Position numbers and translations under genes: made by a program. Below, in pieces: positions 12,868-24,183 of a DNA stretch of 64,000 bases; within the stretch, counting starts at the first letter, position 1, and each line of letters opens with the position of its first letter. The DNA is from Bryopsis sp. KO-2023 (lineage: Eukaryota > Chlorophyta > Ulvophyceae > Bryopsidales > Bryopsidaceae). A model generated the notes under the pieces. It was not told the origin of the DNA. It saw only the letters and a program-made list of their open reading frames with translations, and made no database searches. The DNA is taken from positions 3,100,001 through 3,164,000 of the forward strand of contig BSYQ01000003.1 in assembly GCA_030272585.1 (NCBI GenBank), in the 5' to 3' direction.

Positions 12868-14056
12868 GCTTGACGAATGCAGCAGCAGTTGTTGCTTTCG
12901 AAGAGGGAAGACGATCGCAAACGTTTCTGAACACGACGCTTCCAGGGCGCAATATGTAGGGAGATGGCCGACGCGACTCCGTGGAATGCCCAAAGCCCTC
13001 TCGCGAGCGAAGCAAGCGCGCGCGCCAGGTGTGCCAGCCCGATTTTTGGATGGTGATCATGAGGATGATGAGGCTACAAACGTGCAACATCGCTGACCGA
13101 CGGTTAATCATGGTTCGCCTGCAGGGTGGTGGTTGTGCAACTGCGTTTGGGAAGCTCAAGGACAGGAGGAGTGCTTGCATTGTTTGTTTGTTTTTCATTT
13201 AAAGAAAACAAACAAACGTGTTAAAAAACAACGGCTCGAAAAAAACGAAAGAAAGGCTCGAAAGGTGTGTTCGCAGGTGTGGCACGCAACGAAAAACAAG
13301 GCGCCTGTGTACACGTGACACGATGTGCAACCCACATTTGGGTAATCGTTCGCATTTTTCCCAATAGGATAATAGGTCGCTGGTAAAATTTTGAAAAATT
13401 TGTGAGACTAACGATTTGAAGAAACCGTGGAGACAACTGCAGTACAACAAACGGGTGTTTTGATGCTGTTGATAGGCTGGATATTTTTTGAATAGTGCTT
13501 GGGGGGTGAGACACATTTCTTTTTTGTAAGGTTGGTGGTTCATGATGTCATTGTGATGAATTTTACAAACCAAACCAAACCAAAAAAATTTCACAAGCCA
13601 GAAAAAATCATAAACAATTCACAGTTGGGGAAAAAGTTGCACGTTTTTTCTCACATTTCGGCACCGAAAAGTCCCCATCAAAAGTCCCCATTTGGGTGAA
13701 CCGGAATTCATACACAGGGACATCTCTATTGACCAAACACACAACAGTAACGAAGATGCGTGGAATCCGGTTTCCCTTGTTTGTGCATTTATCAGTCAAT
13801 TATGCATTTATCAGACAATCATCCGAGCCATATTGTTCAGTTGATTCTCTTTCCACAGCACTGAGGGCACCATGGGTTCAATGAATTGTCATTTCGTACA
13901 ATATAAATACCCATACATCAACTCAATTTTGTCACAAAACCGTACTTTACAAATTTTGATACATTCAATTTCACCCCACCCCAAATCCTACACATCCCTC
14001 GACAAACTTTCTAAAAAAACAAATAAACAAACACACACACACACACTATAGGTACA
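12868..14056. other. Intergenic, no gene recognised
   Basis: About 1.2 kb separating the glycine-rich gene and the E1 beta gene. It contains short A-rich and (AC)n stretches (14031-14046) and no supported coding exon. Confidence 0.4.
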
Positions 14057-16195
14057 TCAAAACTTGACGGACTTTCTGATTGCATCTGCAACCTTTGCCC
14101 TTGTAGGGAGATAAATTGGTTCGAAAACACACGGGAAAGGGGAATCCAACCCACACACCCTCACGGGCGGGGACTCCAGCCTCAGGAAGCATTTGCTGAC
14201 AATCCTCGCTGTGATTTCAGCTCCAAACCCACTTGTTTGGGGGGCTTCATGACTGACCAACAAACGGCCCGTTTTGTTGACCGATTTTTCCACTGTGTGG
14301 GCATCCCACGGGATCAAAGTCCTGAGGTCTATGACTTCGCAGGAAATGCCATCTTTTTCCAACACATCCTTGGCTGCATGTTCTAATACCCACACTTGCT
14401 GTCCCCATCCGACGAGGGTTATGTCGCTGCCTTCCCGGATGGTCCGTGCTTTGCCTAGAGGAATTTTGTAATGTTCGATCGGCACTTCTTCCACTGACGT
14501 TCGATACCTTCGCATTTCACAGGGAAAAAACAACAACAACATTAGCATATATGGATGTGGTTCGCCTACATGTGGGAAAAAGGGAAAAAAAAAGTTCACA
14601 AAAAAAAGCATAACACAGAAATGCAGTCAGAAAAAAAAATCCATGCTTTCATGGTGGATCCCTCGGCAAAGGTTTTCCTTGACTTTCTGTTGTTCTATTT
14701 TTGCACTATGTCGGGAACATGTCGATAGGATTGGACAAGACTTACAGCATTTTGGGCTCGAAGAAAACCGTGGGGTTGGGCTCATCGATGCATGAAAGGA
14801 GGAGGCCTGGAACACCAACAAAGTCAAAGTCGGTGCTCAAGTTGGGTAACGTAACATAACACTCCCCCAGTATCTGTTCCAATGAACTTGATCGGAAAAA
14901 AAAATAGACTGGTTCAGCAGGGGGTAAAAAAAAAACCATGAAACATGAAACATGGAAAAAAAAAACATTATCCCCAGCAAAATTCAATATGATCACATGC
15001 CAACCAGATTCACATCGACACCTTTCGCTTCGGCCGGAGAGCTCGGAATAACCACCACTAAGCCAGGAACATGTGTGAAAAAGGATTCCGGGCTTTGCGA
15101 ATGATAGTGACCTCCATGCCCTACAGCACCTACAAAAAAAAAGCAAAACAAACACATACACAATGAAGTGAAAACCCCCCACCTGACGACACTACCTCGC
15201 AACTCGCAGAATCTTCTGTTGAAAATCGAACTGTGATGATTTCAACCAAACCCAACAAAGCTTGACATGACCTACCATAAGGAGTGCGCACCGTGAGTCC
15301 TCCACAGTCGAATTGGCCCCCGCTTCGATATCTATATTTGGAAGCTTCATTGACGAATTGGTCGAACGCTGGGAAGATGTAATCAGCAAATTGGATTTCA
15401 GCGATGGGGTACAAACCCATCGTCGCCATCCCAATCCCAAAACCAACTATACCCTGAACATGTGGATTCACAGTGGGCAGTCAACAGGTCAAATTGAATT
15501 TTTTCTGCTGTAATGATGAGCTGACACACTTACACGAGCAGTGTTCCCCTTCCGACAAAAAAAAACAAAAAAAAAAGAAAGTGGATTACCTGCTCTGTGA
15601 GTGGAGTATTGAAAACTCTATCCTCGCCAAAACTGGAAGCCAATCCATCCGTGACTCGAAAGACTCCGCCAAATTTGATGTCTTCGCCAAACAGGTAGCT
15701 CCTGCAAAAGCATACATCACACACAACGCATAACATGTAATGCATAACATATGAATAAATACAGACAGAGAATTCCATGTGTGAATCTGTGTGCACCCAT
15801 CAAGAATCAACACTGCATTCATCCCACAGGATTTGCACTTCCTAAAAAACACATCAACAGTAAAATCTGGGTGCAGACGTCTGGAGATCGAAATCCATCC
15901 GTCGAATTTTGAATTTATGGGGAGTTTATATCATGCCGAATGTCAATTCTTGTTTCAACAAGCATTACTTGTCGTTCCGTTGCAGCGTGATGTGCAGAGC
16001 GTCATTGATCGCTTTCAGCAGATTCGTCTCTTTCGTTTCTCGCCCGGCCAATTCATGTTTGTACTCCTCCCCGGGCCGAACACCCTCCGCTGTGGAAACC
16101 AAACCTCTGCTTCGAGCACAGACGCCACCACAACTCCTCAAGTACTGTCGCTCCAAGCTTCGCAGAGCGGAAACGATGCTGCTTCTCAGCAGCAT
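14057..16195 (-). CDS. BCKDHB: Branched-chain 2-oxoacid dehydrogenase E1 subunit beta, mitochondrial, six exons
   Basis: Minus-strand exons 16195-15969, 15701-15590, 15453-15276, 15129-15022, 14806-14746 and 14507-14057 give 378 codons plus stop; all phases agree. With the alpha subunit this forms the thiamine-diphosphate E1 that decarboxylates the 2-oxo acids of Leu, Ile and Val in the mitochondrial matrix. Visible family blocks are [82 protein letters not shown] and the transketolase C domain ([31 protein letters not shown]). The first roughly 30 residues ([20 protein letters not shown]) are basic and hydroxylated, as in a mitochondrial targeting peptide, which supports the chosen start. 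It is divergent from PRP31. Confidence 0.95.
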
Positions 16196-16558
16196 CTTGA
16201 CGACCGGAGGGACGCGTCGAGCTGGGTGTCTAGCTGATCCAGCGAATAAGGAGATCTCTGTCGTTCGCTTGGCCTGCTGGAGGTTCGAGAGTGCTGAGAC
16301 GGAGCGCTTTGCGAGTCGAAAAAAACGCGGAATGCTGACGATTCAACAAGACGTCGGATAGTGAATCGGATACACACTCGCACACAGTCACTATCGCTGA
16401 GTAAAAAAGTGGAGAGCTGAAATGAGCCTTGTGCAAGTTTTTCTGGAGTGTCGCTCGGTGACGTCTATCTATCGGCTGAGAGTGCACGCGATTTGCGAAG
16501 AGGTCTGGGAGGGGTTTGGTGAGAGGGACATAGTGTGTTTGCGAAAGTGTGAAAAAAG
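16196..16558. promoter_or_regulatory. Divergent intergenic region, BCKDHB / PRP31
   Basis: 363 bp between the two start codons, so it should contain both promoters. No TATA box or other recognised motif stands out. Confidence 0.35.
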
Positions 16559-19145
16559 ATGGCGACGCTCGCGGATTCCTTTCTGGAGGATCTGGAAGAA
16601 CTGTCCGACGAGGAGCCTCAACGTGAGGAAGATGATGAAGATGTGAAAAGCGAGCCGGAGGAGCTGGTGTGGCTCTCCTGAAAATTTTGGGACAACTTTC
16701 TGTGATAAAAGCTTGCTTGGTTTGATTATTCCACATACAATGTGTCAATCTCGTTTCTCAACTTGCTTTTGCTTCATTGTTGGTAGATCCGAAAAATTAT
16801 GTGAAACTGAACAATGTAAGAAAAAGTTTTGGAAAGGGTGAAAACGTGGATTGTCTCAATTTGACCCCGAATCGACGAAATAAAAATTGAAATACAATGA
16901 CGGATTGGTTCGATTGTTCAGATGGATGTGGAGTGTTTGAATCTGGATGACCTGAGTGCCGTCGCTCAACTTGCCCACTCAGACAGATACACATCCGTAG
17001 TTAAGGTGCGCCCGATTTAAAACAAAAATCAAAAACTGACAGAAATCAGTTTGCTGATGTCACGCTCCTTGCATGTGCATCGTGACCAGAAACGAAATGA
17101 AATTCACAAGGGCAGAATAATCACCCCCCCCCCCCCCCCAAAAAAAACTGTTGATTGTATTGGCATCTGGAGTGATTCTGGGTTTGATGTTGTGTACTTT
17201 TTGCCGCTGAGACAGGCAGTGAATGATGCAATTCAGAAAGGGAATGAGGATGACTCAGTTTGGCTGGGAGCAACGACGGAAGATTCCACCTATAAGTAGG
17301 TTTGCGGACGGACCGACTCAGCCCAATGTTTTGCTCTACTTCTGAGAGAACAAAAATGGAGAATAGTGGTTTCCTCATTTTCTTAAAATATGTTGTTGAT
17401 TAAATCTGAACGAATGAATGTGGAAGCTTCATCAGGTGGATGCAACAAGAACCAAGCGTTTTTTTCTTGAGTGTGTGTGTGTTCGGTATCTTTCTTACAT
17501 GTCGGCGTTGACCGTGTGTGTGTCTGACGTACGTGCAGGTTGTTGGTGGAATGCAATCAATTGATGGTTGATATCGATAATGAAGTAGCCATCGTTTCCA
17601 ATTTCATCCGGGACAAGTATCGACTGAAATTCCCTGAACTGGAATCTTTGGTGAGCGTCCATCAAATTTTACCTATTCCCCTACCCCCAAAAAAAATTAT
17701 AAAAAAAACATATATCCAAGTCCAAATCGTGTATTTTCGTATCTCTTCAGATCCCGGTGTTGAACCCCCTATAGGACACCATGGATGGATCAATTCATAA
17801 GTTCATAAAGTTTTCCTTTTTGGGTGGAAAAAAGGATGAATTGGTGCTCTCGTATGTTTTTCTTGCAGGTGCACCATCCCATTGATTATGCCAGGGTCGT
17901 CCGGCAAATCGGCAACGAAATGGATTTGACGAAGGTGGAGCTGGAGGGCATTTTGCCATCAGCCACGATCATGGTTGTTTCGGTGACAGCCACCACCACG
18001 AGCGGACGTCCCTTGAGCGACGAAAATTTGGAAAAAACGGAAAGTGCGTGCGATCTTGCTCTCAAGCTGGATGAAGACAAGAAAATGGTGCGTGCATGTG
18101 TTGAGGTTATGTCGTACTGTGGATATGTGAAGTACGATTAAAACTGGGGCAGCAGAGTAGCGCCCCGTGATTGATTTTCTTGCCAGGAGCATGAGGGATG
18201 GCGATAATTTCGAGGTTCTTTTTATGATCTTTTCGTGGGTCGATTCATTTTTCCAAATAAGCACGAATGTGTCTTGATTCTCTTGTTTTTTTTCATTTTC
18301 TAAATTTTCAACAAGCCTGAGGGAAAATGCAACAGTCTTTTTATTTTTTAGCTTTCCGTATTTCTGCAGATCAATTCCTTCGTCGAGAGCAAAATGCACA
18401 AAATCGCTCCGAATTTATCGACGGTCGTGGGGGCCGAGACCGCTTCAAGATTGATGGGGCTCGCTGGAGGTCTGACTGAGCTTGCCAGAATACCGGCTTG
18501 CAACATAGCGGTGCTGGGAGCCAAAAAAAAGTTGATGACTGGATACTCTAATACGAGTGCGACCATTCAACCTCACCAAGGTACCTTGGAAAGGCAAATA
18601 ATTGAACAGAAAACATGAGCTCAGTGGAATCGTCAAGTTAAATATGCAACCTATGTTTTTCTTAGTATACCTAAGTATTTATTATTTAGGAGTTTTTGAA
18701 TGGTCTCATGTAAAACCGATTTTTTAATGTAATTTTTTATCCACATGCAGATTTTCTGTTTCGTTTTCCCTGCAATTCTCTAATTAAGAATAGTAAAGTA
18801 AAAGGTAATGAAAAGGAGTGGCCATAAAAGTTTAGAAAATTGAGAAACGCCGTGGTTGGACTGTAGGTTTCGTGTTTAATTCTCAATTCATGCAGACGGT
18901 GCCGCAGAATTTGAAACTGAGGGCGGCTAAGCTGATCGCTGGGAAGGCTGCTTTGATGGCACGGATGGATGAGTACGGCAAAGACCCAGAGGTACCTCGC
19001 TCAGGAAAATAATCTGAAGTTTTACTTTTAAAAGTAAAACCCACTGTTGTTTTTGGGTTCATTTTTGACTCAACTTCGAGACCCTTCCTTCACATCCTTG
19101 TTTTGTTTTTTTTTATTTTCCCCTCAAAAAGTGCATTGGGGTGAT

Positions 19146-19182
<37 letters not shown>

Positions 19183-19854
19183 CCAAGGGTAATGTGGGGG
19201 CGAAAATGAGGGATGAAATCGTTGCAAAGATTGAAGGTTGGCAGGAGCCTCCTCCGGCCAAGCAAGCCAAGCCCCTGCCGGTCCCTGATGCCGAGGCAAA
19301 AAAACGGCGAGGGGGAAAACGACTGCGTGCCTTGAAAGAAAGATATCGACTCACAGGTGGATATTCAAGCACCACCATGCTGGGTGAAACAACATGTTTT
19401 ATTTTGGGGGATCCAATCGTTTTCAAATGTTGGTTGAACCACCCTCTTTCTAAAATTCTTGTGGGTTGAGAGTTCTTTGATTTTTTTCCTTCCTGTTGCA
19501 GATGTTCGCAAAGCGGTGAATCGAGTGGCGTTCAATCAACCAGAGGAGGAAATGATCGATGGGGACGAGGTCATTGGCTTGGGGGTCATGGGGAAGGAGG
19601 GATCGGGTCGATTGAGAATCGTGTCCAAACAGCAGAAAATGAAACTCTCCAGCAAGACGGGCAAAAAGTACAAAAAGTATTCCGGAAGCAGCGGAGCCAC
19701 TGCGGGGGTTTCGTCGTCTCTGGTGTTCACGCCAGTCCAAGGAATGGAGTTCGTCAATCCACAAGCGGCGGCTGCAGGAGATTTGGACAGACAGGGAGGA
19801 ACCGAATCATATTTTTCAGAGTTTGGAGGGTTTCGATCGATTGCAAAGAAGTGA
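16559..19854 (+). CDS. PRPF31: U4/U6 snRNP protein Prp31, eleven exons
   Basis: Exons 16559-16622, 16787-16815, 16922-17005, 17216-17295, 17539-17650, 17869-18087, 18370-18580, 18690-18709, 18896-18991, 19188-19356 and 19502-19854 join to 478 codons plus stop (human about 499). Prp31 binds the 15.5K-U4 snRNA complex through its Nop domain and holds U4/U6 to U5. Visible parts are an acidic N-terminus, FIRDKYRLKFPELESL, the NOSIC/Nop core SATIMVVSVTATTTSGRPLS, IAPNLSTVVGAETASRLMG and ACNIAVLGAKKKL, then the Prp31 C domain (GWQEPPPAKQAKPLP, KRRGGKRLRALKERY, GMEFVNPQAA). The exon 1 donor (C|GTGAGG) was chosen because it is the only phase-1 site. Exon 8 is a 20-nt microexon inferred from phase and position. 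A (TG)n tract sits immediately before exon 10. Confidence 0.93.
19148..19181 (+). repeat. (TG)n microsatellite in PRP31 intron 9
   Basis: An uninterrupted TG dinucleotide run of about 17 units ends only a few bases before the exon 10 acceptor (TTCCAAG|GG), where the pyrimidine tract would normally be. Confidence 0.9.
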
Positions 19855-21190
19855 GGTGTGGTGGTGGGTGGGGTTTAGAACAGGATAAGGGTGGGGATTT
19901 TTCTAGGTAGATGGATGTGGCGGTGTGTGCATGTCCTGGGCTGGTGTGGGGAGGGTTAGTGGGTTTCCAGCTGGGGGAAAAAAAGGTTAGGAGAGTTTCG
20001 TTGGATGTAGAGCATATACCCAGAGTAAACTGAGGAACTGTAAGACCGTCATTGAGGTTTGTGATATCAGGACCAGGATTGACTGGCTGATTCAGACGAT
20101 GTGTATCTGATCAGGTTTCTGAATGGAGTTTGCTTCTCAAAAAACCTCTCAGAATACCCCATGGAGGAAAATATGTCCCAACCCGAATTCCAAAATGATG
20201 CCAACCCATCAAGATTGGTCTTGGCTTGAATTCTGATCGAGCAACAGGAAGAGCTTGCTGGCTTGGTGAGGAAATTTAGGGGGTTGGACAGTTTGGAACG
20301 AACAAGTCTGGAACGAACAAGTTGCGGCGCAGATTGTGGGGGTTCTATAACACATAACGGATGCAGCTTTTTCTCAAGGTCAATGTGACTGGGAGCCCCC
20401 TGGTCAGCCAACACACCAGAACCCCGGATGTCAAAACATGGCCCTGATTTCAAAGCACTCGGACGAAACCACAGGTCAGATGATTTAACTAGACACACAT
20501 CAGATTGTGCCAAAAAAAGGGGGTCCGGATGCATAGTCAGATTATGAGTCAATCTCATAACCTTCGTGTGTTCAAAGGGGTCGCGCTCGAGGCCTCCATT
20601 TCAAAATCAACCCCCTGACACATTCTTTTCCTTTGGGTGCTCGGAATATTTCGAACTTTTATTACACAAGTCCGTAGCTACAAACAAATGATTTGTCATT
20701 CAAAAAAGAAAAACGATATCACCCCCTCGCAAAAGAAATCGAATCACTAGAAAACGATGACCGTTCAAGCAAAGCACAAGCTTGCGAACGGTGTAAAGAA
20801 AGAGACAGCTTAATATTTCGAACTCAGGCGAATTTGGGCCACACCTTTGGCAGTTTCCGCGTCTTGGCCGTGGCTGACTCCCGTGCGTCCAGGGCGTCCG
20901 CACCGCTGTATGTACACACCAAAAAAAAAGGATGAGTTTCTAAGTCACATCATGAGGGAAAAAAAAGCGCTTGACGAAAACTGAAATGTAAAGGAGAGAG
21001 AAATTAAAAATCAACTAACCGGGCACTAATCGGGTCAAAACATATTTTCGATCATGACGTTGATCCGCCAGAGTGGGTGGCCCCCACTCTGGCACGACAC
21101 TTGGCACCATACTATGGACGTGATCGGAAATGATCGGCCGTCCATTTTCGATGTCAGGACAGGTCGTTTCACTGATCTGACCTGACACGA
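19855..21190. other. No gene recognised; start of transposon-rich territory
   Basis: Downstream of PRP31 there is G-rich then unremarkable sequence with no supported ORF. A short perfect palindrome (CCAGAGTGGG..CCCACTCTGG, 21070-21094) resembles abutting hAT-type termini and may mark the edge of the degraded element that follows. Confidence 0.35.
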
Positions 21191-21678
21191 TCTCGTTCCA
21201 CATGATTCTAAAAATGATCGGTTTTTTTTTTTTTTTTTTTCACCGATCATGATCGATGATCGATGATCGTGATCGGCCGATCAAAGCCTGATCGTGATCG
21301 GGATCGGGCTTCCGATTATCGATCTAATCGGTTGCTCCGATCACGATCCCGATCACGATCAAGCACCGCGTACTGTCGGCACGTGATCGGCCGACCATGA
21401 TCGGTGAAACGCCGATTGATCGGTCGCTGATCCGATCAGCTCCGATCATGGTCGGTTGATCGGGATTTGGTTTCAAATTCCGATTATGATCGGTCCAAGA
21501 AATCAAAAACCGACTTTTGCACCGATCATCACTTCCGATCAAATCCAAAGTTAGTCAGTTCTGCCGTACTGTCCCGAATATATCGACTTCGCTCCCTGTT
21601 CGACTTCACCGCACCGTGCGCCTTTGTATCGTGGTATCTTGTTGTTTTTTCGCCTGCAGTGCTGATCGATTGCGCCCG

Positions 21679-22558
21679 ATGTACGTGGAACTGAAAGCAC
21701 GGCAGTATGTGGTGAGGCTCCGGAACCGGCTCCGAAACCGAACAGATCTGTTCCAGCCCGGGACGGTGGTTGATCGGGATGCCGCCGAGGTGGTTTTCCG
21801 GCATTTAACGTCGCTGAACACCTATTTTGGTCTTGAAAATGTAAGTGTATGCTGCCTGCTATCTGCTGCACTGTTTCTGTTTCGAATGTTTTGACTTAGG
21901 GTTACTGTTACTTGTCTTCCTAGGCTCTGTTCTGGAAAGCTGCATCCGCCCTGGACAGCGCTGCGGGAAGCGAAGACAAACTTTTCTTGCGAGCGTACCG
22001 AGCGGGCAACCCCCCTGAAAGCAGTCATGGGCTGCACAGGACAGACCCCTGTCCTGTGCATCGCACAGGACAGGGTTCTGTGCAGGTTCTGTGCACCCTG
22101 TGCTGTCCTGTCCTGTTTTTCGAAAATCCAGGACAGACGTGCACAGGGTCAGATCTGTGCTGCACAGGCGCACAGACTGCACAGCAAAGCACAGAATCTG
22201 CACAGACTCTGCACGGAAGTTGCACAGACTCTGCACAGAACTGCACAGACTCTGCACAGAATTTGCAAAGACTCTGCACAGACCTGCACAGACTTTGCAC
22301 AGACCTGCACAGACCCTGCACAGACCCGGTCTGTGCTGTGCTGTGCAGGTCTGTGCACCTGTGCAGCACAGGTCCAACCCTGTGCACAGAACAGACAGTG
22401 TGTTCTGTCCTGTCCTGTGCACAGGGGTCTCAGCCCATGTCTGCCTGAAAGGCGCATCGACCCGATATTTGATTCCATTCAGGTGACACCTCCAGGACTG
22501 ACCAGGAAGGGGAGCACCAACCTGGGGGACATGGAATACCCCTACATGGTGCCTACAG
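21679..22558 (+). pseudogene. Degraded copy of the hAT-associated accessory gene (exons 1-2)
   Basis: Exon 1 is 21679-21840 (MYVELKARQYVV..., ending YFGLEN before GTAAGT). Exon 2 starts at 21924 (ALFWKAASALD...) and ends about 22558 (YMVPT, G|GTGAGC). Exon 2 is broken at 22021 by a 422-bp insertion with an 8-bp target duplication; removing the insert leaves an open frame across the site. Compared with the gene at 40550-42159, both junctions fall at the same place with the same phase (0 then 1), and motifs align: FFGLER with YFGLEN, and PPGIVREGYQNL with PPGLTRKGSTNL. No third exon is visible. Function unknown. Confidence 0.6.
22022..22443. mobile_element. Non-autonomous hAT-like element (422 bp) with TGCACAGA repeats
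   Basis: The ends are imperfect inverted repeats (CAGTCATGGGCTG / CAGACATGGGCTG on the other strand, 12 of 13), flanked by the 8-bp direct duplication CCTGAAAG (22014-22021 and 22444-22451). Inside are many copies of CTGCACAGA and its complement. No coding capacity. It sits in exon 2 of the relic accessory gene, whose frame is restored when it is removed. Confidence 0.85.
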
Positions 22559-22560
22559 GT

Positions 22561-23835
22561 GAGCAGTCCAGCATCAGGTTCAAATTAGGTTGTTTTTCTC
22601 TCTGCTGTAAAGACTGCACTGCGACTGCGACTCTGAAGCAGTCTGCCAGCCTGAAACAACAGCCTAGAAGGCTGCAACAAGTTCTGACACGAGAGAGCGA
22701 GAGTGTTCAACCCCAAAATCGAGTTACAAGAATACCCTGAGGTGCTGCCCAAATACCCTAGGCTGCACCTCTGATCCAAACTGATCGTTCAAGGTCCTAT
22801 CCATCAACATGACCTGACAGTCTGCCTCAGTGTCAGGTCCCCTGTCTGAAACCTTCTGAGCTGCCAGCCCTGCAGAAAAGCGTCTGCTGAGCTGTCAGCC
22901 CCCATTCACAGATCTAAGGGTTCCGCTCTGCTGCAGCAAACCGGCTGCAGCATTGCTGGTTCCCTAGAACTGCAGGCCTGTCAGTTCCCCTGAACTGCAG
23001 GTCTGCCAGTTCTCCTGAACTGAGGATCTGACAGTTCCCCTGAACTGCAGAATCCTTACATTCCTCCCCATCTAGTTGGCAGTAGTCCCTTACTGCCTCA
23101 AGAGATGATGTTAACAACCTTTGCCCCTTTTTGGATTTCAATTTTTTTTTAACTTCTCTGCCACAGAAACTGGGTTTCGAAAGGGGTTATGTTATATAAG
23201 GAAGTCAAAGCAGTTCTGCAAAAACACTGTATTCAGGAAATTGTCCCAATGCAACAGAAACCCAAAATGCCCTGAAAAATCAATTGGTAACACCCTTGCT
23301 GGAAAATTACAACCTGAAGTGTTTGTTTCTGCCACCATCTTGCACTACCCAGAAAATCCAGAAAAACTGCCTTATAAAAGAAAACTCAAAGCAACAAGGA
23401 AATCGTAGTCAGTTTAATTCTGCCTTCCCTAGAAGATTTTCCTACAGCCCACAAGGTCAGCTGAGACACCAAAACTTTTTGGCAAACAAAAACCCCCCTT
23501 TTCTTGCAGAATACCTGAGTCACCTGATTACCCAATCCATTGCAAACTCTGTATAATAAAAACCCATTTGACTGGACTTCCCTCAAAGGTCACCATGCAA
23601 TTCTTTACTCTCCCTTTGGCTAATTCAGTAACTCTTATTTCAGATTGCAAATATGGAATTCCCTAGCAATAACATGTTACCCCTGCTGGACTTGCATTGT
23701 ATCAACAGGTGAACCATTTTCATAACCAAAACAGGTTGCAAACTTCAGAGTTTTCATCTCAACCTGATCAGAAACTGCAAAAAGATCCTTGTCCACCTCC
23801 AACACACTGATCACCAGAAACTGGACAGCTCTAAG
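22561..23835. other. No gene recognised; degenerate repeat-like sequence
   Basis: Contains a short cluster of CCTGAACTGCAGGTCTG-like direct repeats (about 22965-23055) and otherwise unremarkable sequence up to the LTR at 23836. Confidence 0.35.
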
Positions 23836-24023
23836 TGTTAGGCCCTGTTTAGCTAGGCTTTCACTGGGAGGTTGTGTGCACACTTGAGTTTGAGAAACGA
23901 GTGAACAGGGGTGAAACTTGACACTCAGAGATAATTAATTTTTACAAGTTCTCTCTGAACTTATCACCCTAGAACCCGAATACCCGTACCACGACTGTAC
24001 TACAATTCGAAACGTTCGTATCA
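23836..24023 (-). repeat. 3' LTR of element D (188 bp)
   Basis: Begins TGATACG and ends CCTAACA on the minus strand (TG...CA). It is related to the element B LTR, sharing for example TTCTCTCTGAACTTA and CCTAGAACCCG on the plus strand, but clearly diverged. It is preceded on the minus strand by a G-rich tract. Confidence 0.75.
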
Positions 24024-24050
24024 ACTACTCCCCCCCCCCCCCCCAAAGGG
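24024..24050 (-). promoter_or_regulatory. Polypurine tract of element D
   Basis: On the minus strand a G run followed by AGTAGT abuts the LTR start TGATACG, the expected place for the plus-strand primer. The same G-run/AGTAGT arrangement precedes the LTR fragment at 46004. Confidence 0.65.
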
Positions 24051-24183
24051 TGCCCTCACCCTTGTGCGTGAACACACGAAAAAGAAAACCCCAAAAGTCA
24101 ATCAACAGAAAAAGAATAAAAGTCCAACTAACACTCAGCCCACTACCAACTCCCGAAACCACTGTCTCTCGCTTGGTCAGTCT

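Larger units (their letters stand above)
21191..22560 (+). mobile_element. Relic of a hAT-like element: GATCGG tract plus first exons of its accessory gene
   Basis: A dense array of GATCGG/CCGATC words (about 21240-21550) is followed by two exons related to the accessory gene of the hAT element at 39,911-45,976. Order, spacing, orientation and word are the same. The transposase half and a matching right end are not visible, so the copy appears truncated. It is interrupted by a 422-bp non-autonomous hAT insertion. Outer limits are estimates. Confidence 0.6.

Noticed and set aside
20067..20558. 163-codon minus-strand ORF downstream of PRP31
   Set aside because: No recognisable domain, no splice partners and no homologue in the window; probably chance.
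22025..22740. Overlapping open frames on both strands with repeated HRLCT/TAQTLHR-type peptides
   Set aside because: They are produced by the TGCACAGA repeats of the non-autonomous element, which has no real coding content.
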